DNA of 6,434 nt, taken from NCBI GenBank assembly GCA_001873845.1, contig MNZY01000009.1, forward strand, positions 1 to 6,434, in the 5' to 3' direction. Every line of letters begins with the position of its first letter. The first letter of the stretch is position 1. Source of the DNA: Candidatus Altarchaeum sp. CG2_30_32_3053 (GTDB lineage Archaea > Altiarchaeota > Altiarchaeia > Altiarchaeales > Altiarchaeaceae). Under the pieces are notes generated by a model. That model worked only from the letters and a program-made list of their open reading frames with translations, was not told the origin of the DNA and did no database searches. Position numbers and translations under genes: made by a program. Positions 1 to 4,651 of this stretch are shown here, piece after piece.

Positions 1-3
1 AAG

Positions 4-82
4 TTATAGGACTTACTTAGATTATTTTGTAAATGAACATAAAAAGTCAAGAATTCATATTTGTTTTGTGTATGTCCTATAA
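4..82. repeat. Short inverted repeat at the window edge
   Basis: The 9-mer TTATAGGAC at 4-12 is matched by its reverse complement GTCCTATAA at 74-82, with 61 bases between. Neither arm extends further. This could be the ends of a tiny non-autonomous element or a weak stem, or chance in AT-rich DNA. One frame (2-82, +) stays open for 26 codons from the edge to a TAA at 80-82, so the tail of a gene entering from the left cannot be excluded. I recognise nothing in that peptide, and an open run this short is not significant at this base composition. Confidence 0.3.
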
Positions 83-179
83 TGTTTAAAATTAAATTTA
101 TAATATCCAATTTTAATTTTTAAGCAGATTTTTAAAAAATATATCACAAATTAATTATCCCAACTTAAAGGGATGAGCA

Positions 180-283
180 CCGAAAATTACCTCGCTATCG
201 TTTGGATATTTTCAAATCTTTGGGATTTAAAAATTACGCCCAAACTTTTACGCAGGAGTGGGAAACTCGGGATTTAATGTAAC
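180..283 (-). repeat. Decayed copy of the modular hairpin repeat (element 1)
   Basis: Read on the minus strand, 234-188 aligns with the first module of the right-hand array (6296-6341). Of the first 31 positions 28 match, and the following box has a few changes and one extra base. An exact 19-mer is shared between 204-222 (minus) and 6400-6418 (plus). CCTGCG near 250-255 (minus) and a terminal GTTAC (283-279, minus) resemble the left end of the array at 6265-6295, so the element may run to 283. The remaining limits are unclear. The hairpin is weakened here to a short AAATC/GATTT stem, which suggests an old copy. I infer it belongs to the same family as the copies at 2787-2879 and 6265-6434. 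Confidence 0.7.
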
Positions 284-298
284 AAATTTAAGTTTAAA

Positions 299-330
299 TT
301 TATATCTGATTATTTTTATATCTGATTATT
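299..330. repeat. Perfect 16-bp tandem duplication
   Basis: The unit TTTATATCTGATTATT occurs twice head to tail (299-314 and 315-330), and the first four bases of a third copy follow. Each unit carries a TATA-like TTTATAT, so the duplication also doubles a possible archaeal TATA box 60-90 bases before the start of the surface-protein gene. It looks like recent slippage. Confidence 0.85.
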
Positions 331-363
331 TTTAGTATTTAACAATTTATGATTTCATTCCTA

Positions 364-382
364 AATTTATATAATATATTTT
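364..382 (+). promoter_or_regulatory. TATA-like run before the 390 start codon
   Basis: AAATTTATATAATATATTT lies 8-26 bases before the ATG at 390 and fits an archaeal TATA box in composition. Its spacing is too short for a normal leaderless transcript, since a TATA centre normally lies about 26 bases before the transcription start. The TATA-like units in the tandem duplication at 299-330 are therefore an equally good alternative. No purine-rich ribosome binding site precedes the ATG. The assignment is weak because the whole region is AT-rich. Confidence 0.3.
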
Positions 383-389
383 ACTTAAA

Positions 390-2741
390 ATGAATGGTTT
401 AAATTTATGGTTACATGATTCAGGGGTAAAAAACAATTTTGCACTAAATGATAGATGCCTTATATTTGTATCTGTCTTATTTGCTTTTATATTTGCCGCG
501 ATATTTTGGACAGCTGCATCTGCATCTGCCGAGGTTATTGTTGAAAATGTCCATTTAAATCATACCAAAGATATTTCTCTGTCTGCGGACTTTAAAAATA
601 ATGAAAGCAATATAATTGCATTCTCATACAATGTTCTGTTTGATGAAAGAGAAATTTTAACCGAAAAAGCAACCCTCCTCAAAAATGAAACAAAAAAACA
701 AAACATCATGCTCCCCATTGAAACAAAAAAAGCATTGTACGACTGCAAAAAGCATAACCTGACCTTCTTCATATGGGTTGGAGGACAAAAAATAACTCAC
801 AATGAAGAAATCATAATGCATGGCAGCACACTTAACATTCAAATTTCTCCAGATGGAAAAAAATGCCTTAGCGACACAATTGAAATACTAATTAAAGATG
901 ATGATGGAAACATAGTAAAAAATGCCAATATCCTTATCATTAAAGATGATGTAGTGGTTAAAAGAGGACAAACAAGGGCTGAATCGTTCAAATTTTCCCC
1001 TTCGGATTACGGTTACGGTGTCGGCGAATACACCATAATTATCAGGCAACATGATAAAATTTCCGGCAAATTTTACTGCGATAAAACCATAAAATTTCCA
1101 ATTAAAGGAAGAATAGAGATTATGCACCTTCCGCAACACGCAAAAATTTCAGACAAAAAGGAAATATTTATAAAGATGGATAAGGTGGATGAGATGTATG
1201 GAGTGGATGGAATTTCGTCAAGATTGGGTGGAAAAAAAATTATAGGATTTTATAACATTGAAATTTATAACAAAGATACAAAACAAAGCATCATACTTTC
1301 TTATTCGTCAAACGAAGCAGTTTTCCCTTTAAACTTGACCTTGCCGGGTAATTACACAATCACTGCGTCCCGCGGGGATGATTACTGGACTGACTCAAAG
1401 GATATTGAGATATTATCAAATGAAATAATACTTAACATTGATATTCAGAAAAATGTCAAAGTCCTGGATGTTGTCACTGGAAAAATTTTTGCAGATAATG
1501 ATGATAATGATGCAGATAATGTGATTCATATTGATTCACTTAATGTCAAAATTACACATCCTGATGGCTCAATCACTATACCTCCAATAAAAGACGGTAA
1601 ATTTTCCTGGACGCCGCCAGTGTCCGGCAAGTATGAAATCAGCGTAGAAGATGTGACAATAAAAGCAAATATTGTTTCTGTTTTCGCTTTTGATGAAATG
1701 TTTATTGAAATTTTATCCAACGAGAAAAAGGAAAATTTAAAAGTCGGAGATACTGTTCGTTTTCGTGTAAAGGACTCAAAAAATACCACCCTGAACGCAG
1801 AAATTTACATAAATAATGAAAAAGCAGACACATATCACAAAATAAAAAATTTAGTGAATAATGTATCAGTAAAAAAAGACGGTTTTATTCCTATAAATAA
1901 GGAAATCATAGTCAGCGGAAATAACAAAATAAATATAGATAAAAATGTGCTTACTCACGGTGAAATACAGACAATTTATCTGACAACCGAACCCAAAACA
2001 GAAATGAATATCGTGATTGTTAACAAAAACAACAATGAAAAAATAGAAAAATTTGGAAATTTTGTTGAATTCATGCCATCTGTCGGGGAGTATTTTGTTG
2101 AAATCAAAAAGGAAGGATTTTTGACAGTAAATGGAACATTCACGGTTGAGCCAGCAGAGATGAATGTAACAATTGACTATGAAGAAGGAGAGGTTACAGT
2201 AAAGATATTTTCAAAAGCAAATAATCTTCCTGTGCAAAATGCGAAATTTAATATCCTGTTTCCGGGCAAAAAAAATTTAACATTGCTTACTAATAAAAAA
2301 GGAGAGACAAAATTTAAACCAGATGAATGGGGAAATTATGTATTTACAGTAGAAAAAGAAAATTTCTTACCTTACACAAGTTCTAAGGAGATCCATACTG
2401 TTGACCCCGCAATTGTGGCTGTTTTTATAATTTTGCTGATTGCGGCATTCATTGTATATAAATATGTTGTATCAGGAAGGGTTATTAAAAAAGAAGTTGT
2501 ATCCAGACAACCAGCGGAACAACCCACAGGGGAAGTGATTGAAAATCTATCGCAGACATCACCACTTTCACTTTCGGGAATGCCTGGTGATGTTTCTTAC
2601 GAATATAAAAAAGAAAGTAAGGAAAAAGGAAAAACGGGAAAAAGGAAAGACAGAGAAGAAAGAAACATAATAAGCACAGATGAATTGAAAGAAGAGATAC
2701 ATAAGACAGGAACAGACGAATCGCCGTTAAGTAAAATATAA
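390..2741 (+). CDS. Secreted, membrane-anchored surface protein with repeated beta-sandwich-like modules
   Basis: I do not recognise a specific family for this 783-residue protein. The start is secure: an in-frame stop lies at 372-374 and no other ATG/GTG/TTG precedes the hydrophobic segment. A rather long N-region (1-22, ending in Arg22) leads into a hydrophobic core (24-43) and an Ala-Ser-Ala-Ser-Ala site, suggesting cleavage after Ala47. Residues 48-674 are polar and beta-rich. At least five modules end in a G-x-Y strand motif (Gly212, 320, 413, 566, 648), typical of Ig-like or carboxypeptidase-regulatory-like folds. Eleven N-x-S/T sequons lie in this part, fitting an N-glycosylated exterior. 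An Asp/Asn-rich loop (369-377) may bind Ca2+. A single helix at 675-694 is followed by an 89-residue Lys/Glu/Arg-rich tail, presumably cytoplasmic. The heptad IEILSNE occurs at 339 and again at 439. No catalytic motif is visible, so adhesion, cell-envelope or cell-contact roles are guesses. It is transcribed towards the CBS genes and separated from them by a palindromic repeat. Confidence 0.85.
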   Translation: MNGLNLWLHDSGVKNNFALNDRCLIFVSVLFAFIFAAIFWTAASASAEVIVENVHLNHTKDISLSADFKNNESNIIAFSYNVLFDEREILTEKATLLKNETKKQNIMLPIETKKALYDCKKHNLTFFIWVGGQKITHNEEIIMHGSTLNIQISPDGKKCLSDTIEILIKDDDGNIVKNANILIIKDDVVVKRGQTRAESFKFSPSDYGYGVGEYTIIIRQHDKISGKFYCDKTIKFPIKGRIEIMHLPQHAKISDKKEIFIKMDKVDEMYGVDGISSRLGGKKIIGFYNIEIYNKDTKQSIILSYSSNEAVFPLNLTLPGNYTITASRGDDYWTDSKDIEILSNEIILNIDIQKNVKVLDVVTGKIFADNDDNDADNVIHIDSLNVKITHPDGSITIPPIKDGKFSWTPPVSGKYEISVEDVTIKANIVSVFAFDEMFIEILSNEKKENLKVGDTVRFRVKDSKNTTLNAEIYINNEKADTYHKIKNLVNNVSVKKDGFIPINKEIIVSGNNKINIDKNVLTHGEIQTIYLTTEPKTEMNIVIVNKNNNEKIEKFGNFVEFMPSVGEYFVEIKKEGFLTVNGTFTVEPAEMNVTIDYEEGEVTVKIFSKANNLPVQNAKFNILFPGKKNLTLLTNKKGETKFKPDEWGNYVFTVEKENFLPYTSSKEIHTVDPAIVAVFIILLIAAFIVYKYVVSGRVIKKEVVSRQPAEQPTGEVIENLSQTSPLSLSGMPGDVSYEYKKESKEKGKTGKRKDREERNIISTDELKEEIHKTGTDESPLSKI

Positions 2742-2786
2742 AATTAAACAAATATTTAAATTTCTTTGAAAAAAATAAAAAAAGAG

Positions 2787-2879
2787 GTAACTATTCAGAT
2801 ATCTCAAAAATACGCTCATTCTTGCTCGGATATTTACAAAATGTTCAGAACATTTTGAAAATACCCTCTGAATAGTTAC
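2787..2879 (-). repeat. Compact hairpin repeat with 13-bp terminal inverted repeats (element 2)
   Basis: The ends GTAACTATTCAGA (2787-2799) and TCTGAATAGTTAC (2867-2879) are perfect reverse complements. Inside is a 10-bp perfect stem, CAAAATGTTC (2837-2846) and GAACATTTTG (2848-2857), around one base; beyond a single T-T mismatch it is lengthened by 4 bp. Read on the minus strand, 2862-2812 forms one complete module: the hairpin, then AAATATCCGA and a box ending TGAGCGT, like the modules at 6296-6434. AAAATAAAAAAA occurs on both sides (2772-2783 and 2880-2891), a possible target-site duplication although it is low-complexity. The element sits between convergent genes, where its stem could also serve both transcripts as a 3'-end structure. 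It has no coding capacity and resembles a very small non-autonomous mobile element. Confidence 0.85.
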
Positions 2880-2892
2880 AAAATAAAAAAAT
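2880..2892 (-). terminator. T-rich terminator candidate for the CBS genes
   Basis: On the minus strand the sequence ATTTTTTTATTTT begins 41 bases after the stop codon of the CBS-A gene and directly before the palindromic element. Archaeal transcription often ends at such T-runs. No comparable run occurs on the minus strand between adkA and the first CBS gene or between the two CBS genes, which supports one shared transcript ending here. Confidence 0.45.
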
Positions 2893-2933
2893 CCTTTCTT
2901 TATTTTACTGCCAGATTTTGTTGTGTAGATTTA

Positions 2934-3326
2934 TTATGCAACTGTTTTAAATATGTCAGAGTTGCTCAATATCCCTACAATTTTCTTTCCGTCAAATACA
3001 GGCGCTCTTCTGATTCCTGTTTTTGCAAACAATCTCGCACAGTATTTAACGCTCAACCCCGGAGAGACAGTAATCAACGGCTTTGTCATAATTTCATGCA
3101 CTTTTACTGCTTTTGGGTCTTTTCCCTGAGCAACAATCTTGTTTACAACATCCTTCCTTGTTACAATTCCAAATGCATCATCCACATTTCTCGCATTTAC
3201 TATCAATGCCGACACCTTTTTTTCAAGCATTGTCTTCACCGCTTCTCTAACTGTTGCATTTCCATCTATATACACGACGTCTTTTGACATCACATCCCCT
3301 GCCTTAACGACATTTTCTGCTGCCAT
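2934..3326 (-). CDS. CBS-pair protein, copy A (downstream paralogue)
   Basis: This 130-residue protein is essentially one Bateman module. CBS1 (about 9-65) contains D11-V-M13 and the ligand motif G53-I-V-T-R-K-D59. CBS2 (about 75-130) contains E78-I-M, R106-R-A-P and a complete G118-I-L-S-N-S-D124. In the family the T/S-x-x-D pair contacts the ribose of an adenine nucleotide, so both sites look competent. No other domain is fused, so it may act as a stand-alone energy sensor or bind a partner; the ligand is not shown by the sequence. It lies 57 bases after its paralogue (3384-3782), shares the first 13 residues apart from none, and starts at the same Met. The middle (residues 41-117) is almost identical to copy B at DNA level while both ends differ. 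The upstream spacer is A-rich with no Shine-Dalgarno sequence. Function beyond CBS binding is unknown. Confidence 0.9.
   Translation of the reverse strand: MAAENVVKAGDVMSKDVVYIDGNATVREAVKTMLEKKVSALIVNARNVDDAFGIVTRKDVVNKIVAQGKDPKAVKVHEIMTKPLITVSPGLSVKYCARLFAKTGIRRAPVFDGKKIVGILSNSDIFKTVA
2977..3206 (-). repeat. Homogenised core of CBS copy A
   Basis: By hand alignment, this 230-bp tract differs from 3433-3662 at only 7 positions, including uninterrupted identical runs of 70 and 87 bases. The neighbouring 120 bases coding for residues 1-40 differ at about 28 positions, and the last 13 or so codons hardly align. The constant offset of 456 bases equals the start-to-start distance of the two genes. 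Confidence 0.85.
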
Positions 3327-3353
3327 TTTGGTTTTTTTAAATTTTTTATTTTA

Positions 3354-3375
3354 TCCTGATTTATTCCTGATTTAT
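3354..3375. repeat. 11-bp tandem duplication in the spacer between the CBS genes
   Basis: TCCTGATTTAT occurs twice in direct succession (3354-3364 and 3365-3375). It lies in the A-rich (sense-strand) leader of CBS copy A. The rest of this spacer resembles the leader of copy B, so the spacer was duplicated together with the gene and then altered by slippage. Confidence 0.75.
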
Positions 3376-3383
3376 TATTTTTT

Positions 3384-3782
3384 TTACTTTTGCATCAATG
3401 TTCTCACCAATGATGTATTATTGATCATTCCCACAATTTTCTTTCCGTCAAATACAGGCGCTCTTCTGATTCCTGTTTTTGCAAACAATCTCGCACAGTA
3501 TTCAACGCTCAACCCCGGAGAGACAGTAATCAACGGCTTTGTCATAATTTCATGCACTTTTACTGCTTTTGGGTCTTTTCCCTGAGCAACGATCTTGCTT
3601 ACAATATCCTTTCTTGTCACAATTCCAAAGGCATCATCCACATTTCTCGCATTTACTATCAAACTATATACTCTTTTAATGTTCATTTTTTTCACTGCTT
3701 CTTTAACTGTTGCACCTCCATCAATATATATTATGTCTTTTGTCATTACATCCCCTGCCTTAACAACATTTTCTGCTGCCAT
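3384..3782 (-). CDS. CBS-pair protein, copy B (upstream paralogue)
   Basis: This 132-residue Bateman module is a tandem duplicate of the gene at 2934-3326. CBS1 (about 9-65) keeps G53-I-V-T-R-K-D59. In CBS2 the expected G-h-h-S-x-x-D has become G118-M-I-N-N-T-S124, so both the Ser/Thr and the Asp that normally hold the nucleotide ribose are missing and the C-terminus is different (ending Met-Gln-Lys). One ligand site is therefore probably lost or changed, while the other is intact. The protein may pair with copy A as a heteromer; this is inference. It begins 61 bases after the adkA stop on the same strand, with no T-rich terminator between, so co-transcription with adkA is likely. The start is the shared Met of MAAENVVK. 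No Shine-Dalgarno sequence is visible in the A-rich leader. Confidence 0.9.
   Translation of the reverse strand: MAAENVVKAGDVMTKDIIYIDGGATVKEAVKKMNIKRVYSLIVNARNVDDAFGIVTRKDIVSKIVAQGKDPKAVKVHEIMTKPLITVSPGLSVEYCARLFAKTGIRRAPVFDGKKIVGMINNTSLVRTLMQK
3433..3662 (-). repeat. Homogenised core of CBS copy B
   Basis: This is the partner of 2977-3206, with 7 differences in 230 bases; three change the protein (Val/Ile60, Asn/Ser62, Lys/Glu94) and four are silent. The sharp fall in identity on both sides is what gene conversion between tandem paralogues leaves behind. Confidence 0.85.
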
Positions 3783-3802
3783 TTTTTTATTTTTTTTAAA
3801 TT

Positions 3803-3826
3803 TTTTATGTTTTATTTTGATTTATT
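3803..3826 (-). promoter_or_regulatory. Shared A-rich upstream motif, CBS-B copy
   Basis: Twenty-four bases here match 4513-4536 with one mismatch (G3819 versus A4529 on the plus strand). On the coding strand the motif contains AAAATAAAACATAAAA. It lies 21-44 bases before the CBS-B start and about 120-145 bases before the adkA start. The position before the CBS start would suit an archaeal core promoter, but spread of a repeat or simple base bias is as likely. Confidence 0.35.
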
Positions 3827-3843
3827 CAGATTTTTAGTTTTCC

Positions 3844-4392
3844 TTAAAAAATGTTTGCTAAATTTTTTGCAGCATCTTCCAAACCATTGTCAGGATTTTT
3901 TATTATTTTTACTGTTGCTCCTGTAAGTACGCCATAAGCCATTGCTATTGCCCTGTTCATTTCCTGATGCTCTTTTATACCTTCAATATCCTCGGCATCC
4001 CTTTTTCTGGATACATCTTTTGACCTTCTTTTTGAAATTTCTTCTGATGATGCCTCAAGAATTACAACTGTGTTCGGCATAATTTCTTTTAGAACCCATT
4101 CAGGAAGGCCAGGTAAATATCCATTAGGTGTCAGGATAGAAGCGTGTGTATCTATAATAACATTTTCCATTTTTCCAATCTTTTTGGCAGCATTTTTCTG
4201 GATTTCTTTCTGAATCTTTGGATCAAGTTTTCTCATTTCGTCTCTATCCTTAACCAAGCCTTTACTTTTTGCTTCATCAAACATCACATTTCCGTAATTA
4301 ATATGTGTGTATTTTTTTTCTGATTTGGCAATTGCTTTTTCCAAAACTGTTGTTTTCCCTGTTCCAGGAATTCCGGTAACTACAATTTTCAT
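3844..4392 (-). CDS. adkA: Archaeal-type adenylate kinase (AdkA)
   Basis: This 182-residue enzyme catalyses ATP + AMP = 2 ADP in the cytoplasm. It belongs to the archaeal AdkA family known from Methanococcus and Sulfolobus, which is distinct from bacterial Adk and usually about 190 residues long. Visible features are the P-loop G7-I-P-G-T-G-K-T-T15, N32-Y-G and R50-D-E-M-R-K-L-D-P in the AMP-binding region, D81-T-H, G91-Y-L-P-G-L-P97, an arginine-rich lid segment (R122, R123, R129, R131), N146-R-A and the family signature Y153-G-V-L-T-G-A-T-V-K-I-I164. The protein appears complete at both ends. The ATG at 4392 opens directly onto the first beta strand, and no Shine-Dalgarno sequence precedes it. 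It is divergent from nnr and followed by two CBS-pair genes whose family often senses adenine nucleotides. In many archaea adkA sits near secY in the ribosomal protein cluster; here it does not. Confidence 0.95.
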   Translation of the reverse strand: MKIVVTGIPGTGKTTVLEKAIAKSEKKYTHINYGNVMFDEAKSKGLVKDRDEMRKLDPKIQKEIQKNAAKKIGKMENVIIDTHASILTPNGYLPGLPEWVLKEIMPNTVVILEASSEEISKRRSKDVSRKRDAEDIEGIKEHQEMNRAIAMAYGVLTGATVKIIKNPDNGLEDAAKNLANIF

Positions 4393-4410
4393 CTTAAATT
4401 TTTTAAATTT

Positions 4411-4522
4411 TATTTATCATGTTAAATTTTAAGTTATGTTTAAATTTTCAGCAATCTTTTATGTTTTATTTATCATGTTAAATTTTAAGTTATGTTTAAA
4501 TTTTCAGCAATCTTTTATGTTT
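4411..4522. repeat. Perfect 56-bp tandem duplication
   Basis: Two identical 56-base units (4411-4466 and 4467-4522) stand head to tail, with three matching bases on the left (4408-4410) and a few on the right. Identity without any change in AT-rich non-coding DNA implies a recent event or active homogenisation. Each unit contains GTTTAAATTTTCAGCAATC, and each ends in the start of the A-rich motif also found before CBS-B. The unit doubles whatever sites lie upstream of adkA. Confidence 0.95.
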
Positions 4523-4570
4523 TATTTTAATTTATTATTAACAAAGAGAATTATGTTTTTGGAATTAAGT

Positions 4571-4579
4571 ATTTAAATA
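4571..4579 (+). promoter_or_regulatory. TATA-like box for nnr
   Basis: ATTTAAATA lies about 73-81 bases before the nnr ATG and is followed by an A-rich stretch. If used, transcription would start near 4600 and the leader would include the 14-bp tandem duplication. The motif is palindromic and cannot be oriented from sequence. Other A/T runs nearby are possible alternatives. Confidence 0.3.
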
Positions 4580-4608
4580 ATAAAAAGAATAAAAGTTGAA
4601 ATTAATAA

Positions 4609-4636
4609 ATTATCAAAAAGTTATTATCAAAAAGTT
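4609..4636. repeat. Perfect 14-bp tandem duplication in the nnr leader
   Basis: ATTATCAAAAAGTT is repeated exactly (4609-4622 and 4623-4636), ending 15 bases before the nnr start codon. It may be simple slippage. Its position close to the start codon means it could alter promoter spacing or leader length. Confidence 0.85.
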
Positions 4637-4651
4637 AATTTATTTTTTACA

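Larger units (their letters stand above)
83..389. other. Intergenic region before the surface-protein gene
   Basis: I see no convincing gene in this stretch. It holds AT-rich DNA (83-178), a decayed copy of the hairpin repeat family on the minus strand (about 180-283), a perfect 16-bp tandem duplication (299-330) and a TATA-like run just before the start codon at 390. I found no tRNA-like cloverleaf and no convincing C/D-box pair. Confidence 0.6.
4393..4651. promoter_or_regulatory. Divergent spacer between adkA and nnr
   Basis: This spacer must carry the promoters for adkA (minus) and nnr (plus). It is almost pure A/T and contains a 56-bp perfect tandem duplication (4411-4522), a TATA-like ATTTAAATA at 4571-4579 and a 14-bp perfect tandem duplication (4609-4636). 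I see no gene, no RNA-like fold and no Shine-Dalgarno sequence for either gene. Confidence 0.6.

Noticed and set aside
171..310. C/D-box small RNA (GGGATGAGC as C box, CTGA at 306-309 as D box)
   Set aside because: The C-box fit is imperfect, spacing is far too long, and the region is better explained by the decayed hairpin repeat.
560..1789. Several open frames of 60-90 codons on the minus strand opposite the 390-2741 gene
   Set aside because: They overlap a long gene with a clear signal peptide and membrane helix, and have no recognisable motifs or leaders of their own.
2934..3782. CBS pair as IMP dehydrogenase remnants
   Set aside because: No catalytic barrel sequence is present and both genes have intact, matching starts and stops, so they are stand-alone CBS proteins.
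3096..3926. Plus-strand open frames opposite the CBS genes and the end of adkA
   Set aside because: Their near repetition simply mirrors the duplicated CBS genes; the minus-strand proteins have clear family motifs.
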